DNA of 64,000 nucleotides from positions 99,781 to 163,780 of the forward strand of contig CANRFF010000004.1 of assembly GCA_947629825.1 (NCBI GenBank), written 5' to 3'. The DNA comes from an uncultured Anaeroplasmataceae bacterium (GTDB lineage Bacteria > Bacillota_I > Bacilli_A > Acholeplasmatales > Anaeroplasmataceae). A program made the translations under genes and the position numbers. Shown piece by piece: positions 1 to 9,160 of the stretch. The notes beneath the pieces are model-generated. The model saw nothing but the letters and a program-made list of their open reading frames with translations. It searched no databases and had not been told where the DNA came from. Position 1 is the first letter of the stretch. The number at the start of each line of letters is the position of its first letter.

Positions 1-952
1 CAAGATGTGTGTAAGGACAAACAATGATTGTTGCCATCTTATATTTTAAACGCTCTAACAATTTAACACTTGCAGTTAAAGCTGTTATAGTCTTACCTGT
101 TCCTGTTCCCATATCAAACAAACCAATAAAATTTTGATTGGCCCATTTATTAATTGCATTTTTTTGATATTCGTATAGTTCAAATTTACAATTATATTTT
201 GGATAAGTTTCAATAATTTTTCTTTTTTCCTTTTCAACTTTTTCATATTCATCTATATTTTTGATATAAGAAGGCTTTTGATATTTAAATAATTTTTTTG
301 ATACAGCTTCTGGAAAATCACAAACAAATAATAAATGTGTTTTATTTTCCCATAATCTTTCAAAATCATCATCTATAATTGAAACTCGTTTAGTTTCTTC
401 CCAACTTTTAAAAACTTGAATTGATTCAAAGTTTCTAGAATATGCATTATCAGATTCATTTAATGAACCGCTGAAAGCAACTTTATCTTCATTTTCGTCA
501 ATAAACAAACCAATTTTTTCATGAAACATTCCAATATCGTTTTCATCATATTCATCCAACTTATTAGCCACTTTAATATCTAAAATCCCTTTTTCTATTA
601 AATGACATAAATAATTTAATCTTTCGCACTCAAATTCATCAGTGGTATCTTTAAATTCCCTTAATAATGCATTTTCAATAACTTGATTACGATTTTGATA
701 TCCTTTTTTTATAGCTTCAACATCTTCTTTATATAAAATAGGAGATACAACAAAATAAATATGACATCCTTCTCTCTCTGCCATAAAACTAATCCCTCTT
801 GAAAGTTTTATCAATGCAGATGAAGAAAAGAATCCAACAGCTCTTTTATAAATAACAGAATGTTCAAGCATTTTAGAAACAAAAAATGTTCCTAAATCTG
901 AACAAGTATCAGATCTATAAGAATCTTTAATTTCAATATTTCTAAAACTCAT
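1..952 (-). CDS. PLD-nuclease/SF2 helicase fusion protein, partial (runs off left edge)
   Basis: The N-terminal 317 residues are visible and the gene continues past base 1. Residues 1-170 look like a phospholipase D-type nuclease domain: H144-x-K146 is followed by SGSLNES at 161-167, a single HKD-like half as in restriction and helicase-linked PLD proteins. After a linker, residues from about 268 begin a superfamily 2 helicase (YEYQKNAINKW, then Walker A GTGTGKT near 288-294). It starts 14 bp after the cysteine desulfurase and is the last visible gene of the same minus-strand operon. In defence islands such proteins act as nuclease/translocase effectors. That role here is inferred from context. 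The helicase motifs beyond motif I lie outside the window. Confidence 0.8.
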   Translation of the reverse strand, partial: MSFRNIEIKDSYRSDTCSDLGTFFVSKMLEHSVIYKRAVGFFSSSALIKLSRGISFMAEREGCHIYFVVSPILYKEDVEAIKKGYQNRNQVIENALLREFKDTTDEFECERLNYLCHLIEKGILDIKVANKLDEYDENDIGMFHEKIGLFIDENEDKVAFSGSLNESDNAYSRNFESIQVFKSWEETKRVSIIDDDFERLWENKTHLLFVCDFPEAVSKKLFKYQKPSYIKNIDEYEKVEKEKRKIIETYPKYNCKFELYEYQKNAINKWANQNFIGLFDMGTGTGKTITALTASVKLLERLKYKMATIIVCPYTHL

Positions 953-966
953 ACTGCCCTCCAATT

Positions 967-2091
967 TTATAATGTATTTAATGCATCAATCAATACATTG
1001 ATTTCTTCTTTAGTGTTAAATGCTCCAAAACTAACTCTAACTGTGCCACCATTTTCTTTTGTTTCAATAAAGTCGTGAACCAACGGACTACAATGATATC
1101 CAGTTCTTACGCAAATATCAAATTCATCGGACAAAATATTTCCTACTTCTTCAGGCGAATAGCCATCTACATTAAATGAAACAATACCAAGATTTTTATC
1201 TAATGGTGGCATATATATTTTTATTTTATCATTTTTTTGCAACTTTTCTAAAAAATATGTGACTAGCTCACGCTCATGAGATTGTAAGTCTATTTCTTTT
1301 AACCAGTCAATGCTTTTAATTATACTGTAAATAGCAATTATATTTTGAGTTCCAGATTCATATCGTCTATATGAACCTTCTGGCATTTTATGATTAAGTG
1401 AATTAGATCCATTTCCTCCACTTTTAACTATATTTAATTTATAATCATTAACATTAATGAAACCAGCAATTCCAAACGATGCATATAAAGATTTGTGCCC
1501 AGCAAAAACAATAAAATCACAATTATTTTTTTGAGGATTTATAATTCCAAATGACTGAGCACAATCTACAATGTTTATGGAACCATATTCTTTTCCTTTT
1601 TTAAATATTTCTTGATATGGCACAATATACCCAGTAACATTGCTGACATGTGAAATAAAAATGTAATTTGGATTATTTCTAGCAAACATATTTGTTAATA
1701 TATCATTTTTAATTTGCCAAGTTTTATTATCAAATGGAAGAATATGTATATTAAATTTTATTTTTTCCATTAAATTATATAAAGGTCTAATTATTGCATT
1801 ATGTTCAAACGGCGAAATATAAACATTGTCATTTTCTTTTATTCCAAGACCATTAATAATAATATTTAATGATTCAGTAGCACTAGAAAAGAAAGCAACA
1901 TTCTCACTATCAGAATTTACTAAATCAGCAATGTTTTTTCTTGCTAAATTTATAATATTCATAGCATCATTTGCTTTTTTATATGTTCCTCTTCCAGCAT
2001 TAAAAGCAAGATTTCTACTTGCAAAATTAATTGCATCATAAACCACTTCTGGTTTTGGATATGTTGTAGCACTATTATCAAAATAAATCAT
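967..2091 (-). CDS. Cysteine desulfurase (class V aminotransferase fold) in BREX/phosphorothioation-like operon
   Basis: A PLP enzyme of 374 aa that removes sulfur from L-cysteine as an enzyme-bound persulfide. The PLP lysine lies in AGHKSLYASFG (K200 from the chosen start) and the persulfide cysteine in RTGYHCSPL (C334). The N-terminus IYFDNSATT and the C-terminus GTVRVSFGAFN are typical of the SufS/Csd-like branch. Two ATGs are possible. TAGGAG is 1 base from the first (2097) and 7 bases from the second (2091), so I use the second. It sits 10 bp after the BrxC-like gene and just before the helicase. Like DndA in Dnd systems, it probably supplies sulfur to the PAPS-reductase-like protein upstream. 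Housekeeping Fe-S work is less likely given the operon. Confidence 0.88.
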   Translation of the reverse strand: MIYFDNSATTYPKPEVVYDAINFASRNLAFNAGRGTYKKANDAMNIINLARKNIADLVNSDSENVAFFSSATESLNIIINGLGIKENDNVYISPFEHNAIIRPLYNLMEKIKFNIHILPFDNKTWQIKNDILTNMFARNNPNYIFISHVSNVTGYIVPYQEIFKKGKEYGSINIVDCAQSFGIINPQKNNCDFIVFAGHKSLYASFGIAGFINVNDYKLNIVKSGGNGSNSLNHKMPEGSYRRYESGTQNIIAIYSIIKSIDWLKEIDLQSHERELVTYFLEKLQKNDKIKIYMPPLDKNLGIVSFNVDGYSPEEVGNILSDEFDICVRTGYHCSPLVHDFIETKENGGTVRVSFGAFNTKEEINVLIDALNTL

Positions 2092-2101
2092 ACACATACT
2101 C

Positions 2102-5100
2102 CTATAACATTTTTTTGACTAATTCGCTTAGTATAGAAATTTTTTCATTTGTTGAAACACTGTCTGAAAACTCATCTAATATACTTTCTAAATTATTTTT
2201 TAAAAGGCTTCCCATAGGTGTTTCTTCAGAAATGCCATTATATATATTTAATGGAGCTTCTTTAATTTGCTCTGAATTTTTAATACTATCAATAAATTTA
2301 ATTATTATCTCATATACTTCACTTGTTTTATCATTATCCCAATCTTCTATATACAAATGAACACAAGCTTTACAAATACTATTAACTGTTTCTAAATCAT
2401 CATATGATAAATCATTTTGTATTGTATTGAAAATTAATCTTTCGTTATCATTTAAAATTAATTTATAACCGGTTTTAGTATAATTATTCATTATTTTGTT
2501 TAATTCCATTTTTAAGCTAGACTGAAAATTAATAGTAAATAATTCTTTAATTTTTTTAACGATAGAGTTTTTATAAGCATTTAACTTTGTTTCAAATATG
2601 TCTTTTGTTTTTTCAATACATTTATATAAATCTTTATAATTTTTAATTGTAAATATTTTTTTGGGATTTTCAAAAATAGATTCATATGGATTAATATTAA
2701 ATGATAAGAATAGTGATTTAAATGCTATTGTGCTTTCATCTAATTGTAAATAATTATTTTTTAAATTGTTTGATCGTATTATTTGAGGTTGTCCAACAAA
2801 AAATTTTTTAATTGCATTAGATAATAAAATTGTATCTTTTCTAAAATTATCAACAGAAGCAACATTAAATAGCTTTAATAACTTTTCTAAATAAATTTTT
2901 TGCTCGTTAGAACTTTTAGAAAAACTTATATTATAATTATCATTCGAAATTGATTTAACTATATTTCCTGAATCTAAGTCAATTTCTTTACCCTGATAAT
3001 ACAAAATTACATTATCAGATAATTCTGAAATTGCTTTCGCTAATATTAATGGTAAAATACCAATTCTAATTCCATATGGAGGCAAAGTAAGACTCATCAT
3101 ATGTCTACAAATATTAAATTTTTTATCGTTACTATTACTAATTTTGTGTTTAATGTCATCAATAATATATCTAAAATTTTGATTTTTTAAATTAGAATCA
3201 ATAACAGCATTTTTTATTGACATTTCAGGACTAGTAGGTGAATAAATAAATTCATCATTTTTTTCAATGAGATAATCAATAACATGATTAATTGCCTTTT
3301 GATATTGAGTTGTTACACTCTTTTTATTTATCAATTCATTATTAAAAGTTATAGGAACAGTATAAATTCTTTCTAATGTTAAACTTAATAATTCATTAAA
3401 GCAAACATCCTCATTTAAACTCGAATAAAATCTCACTCCTATTTCATAATATTTTCTAATCAATTCTTTTACATCTATTTCAGTTTCTTCTAGTAATAAA
3501 TCTATTTCGTGACTTGATATTTCATCAATACCCTTTTTATTTTTAATTTCAAGCAAACATGCATATCGTAATAATAATTTGTCAAAATTATTTCCTATAA
3601 ATTCATCAGGATATTTAATTATTACACTTGGATTATTAATTTCATTGATTTTATTATGTATTTTGTTTTCGGAAATAGTCTTACGTAATAAATAAATAAC
3701 TAAGCCATCACAATATTTATCTTCTAAAACATAATCAAAATTATATAATTCCAAAAATTCATTTTCATCTAAAAATACAACTCTAAAAAATCTAGTTATT
3801 TTATTTTTCTCATTATATTTTCTGGGAATCATATATTTTCGATCATTTATTAATTCAGCATATTCACTTACTTTCAAATTTTTAAATTTTGTTTTTGATA
3901 AATATTCTATCCTGTCTTCAATATGTTTTGAATTAGATAATGCAAATGATAATAAATTATTAAGTATGTTTTTTCTTAAATAATGTTTTTCTAATAATTT
4001 AATAATTGATTCTTTAACTTTGTTTAAATCTGAGTTTAAAGCTAAAGAAATAATTTCATCTGATGGAGGTAATCTATCAAAATCATTAATCATTAATATT
4101 AAAGCTAAAACTTTAATTATTTTCTTTTCATTTATGTCTTCTGTTTTAGATAAAACTGATTCTGCTCTATACCATATGTTTCTTATGTGATTAGTTTCTT
4201 CTTTTTGAAGTAAATTGTAAAAATAATCATATATTTTATCAACATTAAATAGACCATCATTATTATTATGAATAAAAGAATTAAATGAATTTTCATCACT
4301 ATCTGATAAAAATGTAAATAAAGTTCTTTCATTTTGAGCTACAAATTCTGATAATTGAATTAAAACATACACAGTTATAGGATTTAAAGGAAAACAACCA
4401 GCAAATAATTCTTCATCAATTTTATTTGAATTAAAAACAGAAATATTTTTTATTTCTTCATAAAATTTTTTGTTTTTTGATAAATAATCATTTGTAATTG
4501 ATGTTGCAGTATTTTTCTTTTTTATAGCATATGAAATGATTTGATAGTTTTCATCTAAACTTCTATTAAATTTAATTTCTTTAAATCTACCCTCAACAGT
4601 TTTAAAATTATCCATTCCATTATTTTTCTTTTCATTTGAAAAATATAAAGAAATACTTTTATGAGTTACACAACATAAATTAATTTGCTGTTTTGTATTA
4701 CTTCTTGAACATAACTCAGCCATATCTTGAATAATTTTTAAATCTTTCATTAAATTTTTGGAATTGCTTTCCAAGAATTTTGAAAACTCATCAAATACAA
4801 TGAACATTCCAGAATATCCATTTTTTATTAATTCTGCATTTATATCTGAATATATTTTTATAATATCGTTATTGACCAATGGATTAAAATTCAATCCAAT
4901 ATTCATGCAATTATATAATTTCTCAAATTGCTTATATGCTACAGGAGAATAATTTTTTAATTCATTTTCTAATTCTTTAATGTTAATTTTATATAATTCT
5001 AAACATTTATTTAATATATCTTTTTTTATTTTTTCATCATTCATCCATTTTTCAATTAAATTTAGACATACATTATATGCTGTTTCAGGAATTAAATCTT

Positions 5101-5533
5101 CTAATTTTTCTCTTTTTAATGCATCATTTAAAGCTAATTGGAATGATTGTGTAATATTGTCATAATTGGAATTTACAATTATTGTCATTAATGAAATTTT
5201 TTTTGCTTTTAAATCAGTAATCATTTCATACAATTCTAAATCAACATTTTTAATTTTTCTTGCTAAATTATTCCAGCATTTAGAATTTTTATTATTGCTT
5301 AAAAGATAAGATAACACTAATAATAAAAATGATTTCCCTTTACCATAGGGACCAACAAGTGTAGTTGCTCTCTCATTATTGAATCCAAGAATTGATTTAA
5401 TGTATATTTTTAAAACATCGCAGATATCTGTTGTAGGGATGTATTCATCAATTTTATTTTCATTTTCTAAATCTAATTCCAAATTAATTGAAGATTGGAA
5501 ATTTTTATTTATGTAAAAATTATTGCTATACAT
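2102..5533 (-). CDS. brxC: BrxC/PglY-like P-loop ATPase (1143 aa)
   Basis: A very large ATPase. Walker A is GPYGKGKS at residues 61-68 and Walker B is FIVFDEF at 244-250, followed by SKFLE. This DE-x-x-KFLE arrangement is typical of BrxC/PglY (DUF6079-like) proteins, whose usual length is also about 1100-1250 aa. No transmembrane segments are apparent. The rest is lysine/asparagine-rich and helical, with no other domain I can name. The start codon overlaps the stop of the DUF4007 gene, which suggests translational coupling. In BREX systems BrxC is essential for both modification and phage exclusion, through an ATP-dependent step not fully understood. The family call rests on motifs, length and gene order, not on an alignment. 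Confidence 0.75.
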   Translation of the reverse strand: MYSNNFYINKNFQSSINLELDLENENKIDEYIPTTDICDVLKIYIKSILGFNNERATTLVGPYGKGKSFLLLVLSYLLSNNKNSKCWNNLARKIKNVDLELYEMITDLKAKKISLMTIIVNSNYDNITQSFQLALNDALKREKLEDLIPETAYNVCLNLIEKWMNDEKIKKDILNKCLELYKINIKELENELKNYSPVAYKQFEKLYNCMNIGLNFNPLVNNDIIKIYSDINAELIKNGYSGMFIVFDEFSKFLESNSKNLMKDLKIIQDMAELCSRSNTKQQINLCCVTHKSISLYFSNEKKNNGMDNFKTVEGRFKEIKFNRSLDENYQIISYAIKKKNTATSITNDYLSKNKKFYEEIKNISVFNSNKIDEELFAGCFPLNPITVYVLIQLSEFVAQNERTLFTFLSDSDENSFNSFIHNNNDGLFNVDKIYDYFYNLLQKEETNHIRNIWYRAESVLSKTEDINEKKIIKVLALILMINDFDRLPPSDEIISLALNSDLNKVKESIIKLLEKHYLRKNILNNLLSFALSNSKHIEDRIEYLSKTKFKNLKVSEYAELINDRKYMIPRKYNEKNKITRFFRVVFLDENEFLELYNFDYVLEDKYCDGLVIYLLRKTISENKIHNKINEINNPSVIIKYPDEFIGNNFDKLLLRYACLLEIKNKKGIDEISSHEIDLLLEETEIDVKELIRKYYEIGVRFYSSLNEDVCFNELLSLTLERIYTVPITFNNELINKKSVTTQYQKAINHVIDYLIEKNDEFIYSPTSPEMSIKNAVIDSNLKNQNFRYIIDDIKHKISNSNDKKFNICRHMMSLTLPPYGIRIGILPLILAKAISELSDNVILYYQGKEIDLDSGNIVKSISNDNYNISFSKSSNEQKIYLEKLLKLFNVASVDNFRKDTILLSNAIKKFFVGQPQIIRSNNLKNNYLQLDESTIAFKSLFLSFNINPYESIFENPKKIFTIKNYKDLYKCIEKTKDIFETKLNAYKNSIVKKIKELFTINFQSSLKMELNKIMNNYTKTGYKLILNDNERLIFNTIQNDLSYDDLETVNSICKACVHLYIEDWDNDKTSEVYEIIIKFIDSIKNSEQIKEAPLNIYNGISEETPMGSLLKNNLESILDEFSDSVSTNEKISILSELVKKML

Positions 5534-6393
5534 TAAATCATTTCCCCCTTAAAATATTCTCTAAAAATATCTTCTAAATTCAATTTCTTATCAAAATAAA
5601 CTGTATTTAGTCCAGCAGTTTTATTAATAGTAATCAATTGATTTTTTTTCATCTCTTCTAAATATTGTAAATACATATTTTTATCTAAATTAAAAATTTT
5701 CATCGGCGAATTAATTTCATCAATTGAATCTTCTATATTAAATGAATTACCTTCATACAAATCTTGCAAACAAATATAAATTATTAAATATGACAAACCT
5801 TGATATAATGGTTTTGTTTTAATATACTTATCATCTTTCTTTTCAAGTAGTCTAAGATATGACAATGGACAGACATAATTATCTTCAGGATTGTCAACTT
5901 TGTTTTCGTTAATATAAGATTTTAACAAAACCCCCGTATCTTCTTCTATGTATTCTTTCTTTACGTTTAAGTCTAAAGTTTGAAAATATGTATTAATTAA
6001 TGCAACAAAATCATTTTTTGTAAATGTTTTAATATCCATATTGAATAATCCATAAAATAGTGGACATTCTTTCATGTTTTTCACTAAATTATAGTGAATT
6101 AAAAAAATTGAAAAATTATCTTCTAAATATCTATCATATTTATATAAAAGATTTCCAAACAAAGATAATTCTGTTTTTGTATTTGAGGCAACTATAACAT
6201 TAGAAGCTTGTAACCAATACTTTAAACTCTTTACCATGTTTGATCCTATACCTAATATAGAAATTCCATTATTTTTACTAAAAATATTTACTTGATTATT
6301 TTCATAGATCAAATTTATTGCTTTTTCTAACCAACCATCTCTTAAATAGAAGCTTTCATTTTTTTTAAATTTTAATGTAAGAGTATTATTCAT
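5533..6393 (-). CDS. DUF4007 family protein
   Basis: A 286-aa protein with the DUF4007 signature near its N-terminus: LKFKKNESFYLRDGWLEKA, then LGIGSNMVKSLKYWLQAS. The function is unknown. The family repeatedly accompanies PAPS-reductase-like and BrxC-like proteins in DNA sulfur-modification or BREX type 4 cassettes. The GGW-type entry and the NMV...YW segment could be a DNA- or partner-binding winged helix, but that is inference. I chose the ATG at 6393, with AGGGTG seven bases upstream. A GTG at 6402 is in the same frame. It overlaps the end of the upstream gene by 8 bp and the start of the BrxC-like gene by one base, so the three are likely translated as a coupled set. Confidence 0.75.
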   Translation of the reverse strand: MNNTLTLKFKKNESFYLRDGWLEKAINLIYENNQVNIFSKNNGISILGIGSNMVKSLKYWLQASNVIVASNTKTELSLFGNLLYKYDRYLEDNFSIFLIHYNLVKNMKECPLFYGLFNMDIKTFTKNDFVALINTYFQTLDLNVKKEYIEEDTGVLLKSYINENKVDNPEDNYVCPLSYLRLLEKKDDKYIKTKPLYQGLSYLIIYICLQDLYEGNSFNIEDSIDEINSPMKIFNLDKNMYLQYLEEMKKNQLITINKTAGLNTVYFDKKLNLEDIFREYFKGEMI

Positions 6394-8140
6394 TATATTC
6401 ACCCTGTTTAGTTCTCAATACCTTTTTCATATAGCATCCTCCATCAAAATGTTTAACACATTCAAGGCACCCTACACATTTTGATTCATCTATTGTATAT
6501 GAGATGGAATTGTTGCTAACTTCTCCTTTCATTAAATTGTTTACTTTTAACGCATTAAATTTACATACACTTTGACAATAAGTGCATCCAATACATGTTT
6601 GATATTTTGTTATTTGATTTTTTATTAATTCGGTGATTTGCTTAAAATTTTTAAAAGGTGGAATAACATTCAAAATAGTAATTTTTAATTCTCTTTTTCC
6701 GGTTTTTCCAGTTAATTTTAATAATGGATCTGAAGTATTTCTGGATAATACATATACTTCACCTAATCTTTTGTTACCAATTTCAAAATTCAATGTTCCA
6801 AATGGTTTGAATAAAGTATATATAGTAGAATCTATATCCTTTGATAAACTAAAATTTATACTATTTTCATCGAAAGCACATGGTTTAAATGTGACAACCG
6901 CATTTTTACTATGTTCTAATCCATTTCCACCTTGTCTAGCTTTCCATTTACCTTCATCCACATATATTTTCCAATCTTCTTTACCTACTTTTTTTGCAAA
7001 ATCATATAAAATATTTTTAAACTTTACGTATTGTTGATTCATATAAATAGAAGCTAAAAATTCAGACCAACCACTATTGTTAGGACAACACCAACAACCC
7101 ACTCTCGAAAATCCTTGTCTATAAGCGTAGTTAAATGGAATTTTATTTGCAAGTATATATAACCAAACATCAAAGTCCATCCAATCTATTATTGGAGATG
7201 AAACTTTTTGTTTAGTAATTTTAGGGCTATCAGTATCTCTATCATACTTGCTTCTAGATGAAGATTCAGCTCTTCTAATTCCTTGAAAAGATAAAAGCTT
7301 CGTTTTATTTTTAAATAATTGTTCAATTTTTTTTGTTATTGCTCCAGTTTTAAAAATAGTGCAACACCATCTCATTACTCTGCTTGGTGGACCAACAACT
7401 TCACATAAATTATTAAAATCTTGTTCAGTGTTTTTAGCGATTAATAGCGGTGTTTTAGGATAGCTTTTTTTGAATTCAGAAATATATTGTGCAGAAGTAG
7501 GATATTCTAAAGTAGTATCACCATATATGTGTAAAATGCTTTCGGTTCCTAAAGCTCTAACAACCAAATTACTTGTTACAGTAGAGTCTTTTCCTCCGCT
7601 AAAAGAAACAAAAATACTTGATAAATCATATTTTGAGGAAATTTCTTTAATATACTCTATTGCCTCAGATGTAATTAAATTTAATCTTAATTTATTACAG
7701 TTGATAAAATCATTTATAAACTTATTAGTCAAATCTGTTTCAATATATTTTCTGTTTTCTTTTTCATATTTTTTTAGTTTGTCTATAATTTCTAGAGGTT
7801 CTCTTTTTCTTAATTCAGAAAATGAAATTTTAAATTTTTTTCCATTTAATAAATAATTATTTGATCCTGTACACCACAATGATTTTTCAGCAAATTCAAA
7901 TGGTCTATTTAGTAACACTTCAAGAAGTAATCGTTCTTCTGCAAACACAGGTCTTAAATCTGTTCCCACTTTTCTACATTCAGAGTCACAAATAGGACAA
8001 CTATTAGAAAAAAGAGGTGAATTGCATTTATCACAATAATAAACTTCAGTAGATAATAAATCAGCTCTATTTCCACATACCGGGCATGTGCTAGTTTCAC
8101 AAATTAAATTGTCACAATTCTTGCATACAAACTTTTGCAC
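6386..8140 (-). CDS. brxP: BrxP-like PAPS reductase family protein with zinc ribbons and 2x[4Fe-4S] ferredoxin domain
   Basis: First gene of the operon, 584 aa. In order: two Cys4 zinc ribbons (C6, C9, C20, C23 and C36, C39, C48, C51); a PP-loop ATP-pyrophosphatase core of the PAPS reductase type with SGGKDS at 181-186; cysteine-rich motifs RWCC (257-260) and GCWCC (348-352) that could hold a further cluster; and a C-terminal two-cluster ferredoxin domain (C516, C519, C522, C526; C555, C558, C561, C569). DndC, IscS-dependent tRNA thiolation enzymes and BrxP share the PP-loop plus Fe-S design: ATP activates the substrate and sulfur is transferred. The neighbouring cysteine desulfurase, DUF4007 and BrxC-like genes point to BREX type 4 rather than assimilatory sulfate reduction. 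The ribosome site AGAGGGG precedes the ATG. Confidence 0.85.
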   Translation of the reverse strand: MQKFVCKNCDNLICETSTCPVCGNRADLLSTEVYYCDKCNSPLFSNSCPICDSECRKVGTDLRPVFAEERLLLEVLLNRPFEFAEKSLWCTGSNNYLLNGKKFKISFSELRKREPLEIIDKLKKYEKENRKYIETDLTNKFINDFINCNKLRLNLITSEAIEYIKEISSKYDLSSIFVSFSGGKDSTVTSNLVVRALGTESILHIYGDTTLEYPTSAQYISEFKKSYPKTPLLIAKNTEQDFNNLCEVVGPPSRVMRWCCTIFKTGAITKKIEQLFKNKTKLLSFQGIRRAESSSRSKYDRDTDSPKITKQKVSSPIIDWMDFDVWLYILANKIPFNYAYRQGFSRVGCWCCPNNSGWSEFLASIYMNQQYVKFKNILYDFAKKVGKEDWKIYVDEGKWKARQGGNGLEHSKNAVVTFKPCAFDENSINFSLSKDIDSTIYTLFKPFGTLNFEIGNKRLGEVYVLSRNTSDPLLKLTGKTGKRELKITILNVIPPFKNFKQITELIKNQITKYQTCIGCTYCQSVCKFNALKVNNLMKGEVSNNSISYTIDESKCVGCLECVKHFDGGCYMKKVLRTKQGEYNE

Positions 8141-8181
8141 ATTATTCGCCCCTCTATTTGAAAATCATTTTGTAAATTTAT

Positions 8182-8196
8182 CTTATTATATCACAT
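8182..8196 (-). promoter_or_regulatory. Extended -10 promoter of the BREX-like operon
   Basis: Read on the minus strand, TGATATAAT lies about 45 bp before the first gene. It is an extended -10 (TG-n-TATAAT). The position 17 bp upstream is T-rich without a good -35, so the TG extension probably compensates. No operator or regulator gene is seen next to it. Confidence 0.5.
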
Positions 8197-8351
8197 TTAC
8201 TGGAGAAAAAAAAGTAATTAGATTATTTATAGCCAGCGGTTCCTTAAAACTTAATTTTTAATTATATTAAATAATAATCAATATATTACGAATCGGTTTA
8301 AAAATCACTTAAGACATGATTCGAGTTTGCCTTAAAATTCAAATATTTAAT

Positions 8352-8850
8352 AAATTTTTGTTTTATTGTGAGGACATTGTTGAGAGGATAAAAAGAGGCC
8401 GATTATGGACAATTTTAAAAAATAATAAGTCTTTTCTTCGAACGTTTGATTAATATTTGATTGATAACGCCTATCATCATCAAAAGAATCCCATGGCGAT
8501 AAATAAATCTATATGCATGTATTGCCATTTTCTTTTGATGTTTGTTCATAACTAACACTAGTAAGGGTAATGAAATAGTTCTTAGTTGAAATTCAAAACC
8601 AGTGACATCCTGACCTTCTTTGGAAGGATATGCGTTGGTTGCGGTTTTGGATCTAAGTTATGCCATTGTAAAATTTGGCATATCCATTTGATGTTTAGTA
8701 GGTGTTGGTTCCAGAGTAAAAACATCTTCAAATGTTAATTTGGAATAATCAACGTTTTCTTCCTCTTCTTTTTTGCTACAGCCGGTAAATAACCCTAGAC
8801 ACAAGGTAACCATAAATGGCAAGGTAAATAATTTAAAAATTTTTTTTCAT
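8352..8850 (-). pseudogene. Decayed lipoprotein gene
   Basis: A strong ribosome site (AAGGAG, 7 bases spacing) precedes an ATG at 8850, but the following run of eight A shifts the frame and gives an early stop. With one A fewer the frame encodes a lipoprotein signal (hydrophobic stretch LFTLPFMVTLCLGLFTGCSK with lipobox TGC) followed by an acidic spacer. That frame then meets a TAA after about 60 residues. Recognisable protein-like sequence continues in other frames (for example YPSKEGQDVTGFEF, then YEQTSKENGNTCI, a stop, and YLSPWDSFDDDRRYQSNINQ). At least three lesions are needed to explain this, so it is a remnant and not only a sequencing slip. The original function is unknown. Within 8141-8351 I see nothing but the operon promoter and AT-rich sequence. 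Confidence 0.6.
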
Positions 8851-8877
8851 ATTCTTCTCCTTCTTCTTACTCATAAG

Positions 8878-9087
8878 TTATTTTGTTAATTTTTTTTCTT
8901 GAGATTTGTTAGAAATCAAATCCTTGAACTGCATTGGACTTTGTAAATTCAATTTAAAAGGTTTTGTCGATGCAAAATCTTTATCTTGGAAGACCTGTCC
9001 ATCAGAGATCCTTTTTAACGTTGCCACGTCTTTTGTTTGTCCGGGCAACAATTCTAAATCTTGAATTATAAATTCTTCTCCGTCCAT
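8878..9087 (-). CDS. Hypothetical 69-aa protein, possibly a remnant
   Basis: A short reading frame with a protein-like composition (MDGEEFIIQDLELLPG..., lysine-rich C-terminus). The open frame extends about 17 codons upstream of the ATG without a stop or another good start (KVRYKEAEPYTLIGSSFK), and no clear ribosome site precedes the ATG. It may therefore be the tail of a longer broken gene. It ends 28 bp before the decayed lipoprotein gene and begins 73 bp after toxN. I do not recognise a family. Confidence 0.35.
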   Translation of the reverse strand: MDGEEFIIQDLELLPGQTKDVATLKRISDGQVFQDKDFASTKPFKLNLQSPMQFKDLISNKSQEKKLTK

Positions 9088-9160
9088 TTTAAAAGATGAT
9101 CCAATTAATGTATATGGCTCTGCTTCTTTGTATCGAACTTTTTTATTTTTTTAATAGTTC

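Noticed and set aside
967..2091. Housekeeping SufS/IscS
   Set aside because: No sufBCD, iscU or thiI neighbours; it is embedded in the BREX-like operon with 5-15 bp gaps.
6386..8140. Assimilatory PAPS/APS reductase (cysH)
   Set aside because: Zinc ribbons, the C-terminal ferredoxin domain and the DUF4007/BrxC neighbours are not those of sulfate assimilation; no cysN, cysD or sir genes are present.
8141..8351. Additional small gene upstream of the BREX-like operon
   Set aside because: Stops occur in all frames within about 25 codons and no ribosome site with an adequate frame is seen.
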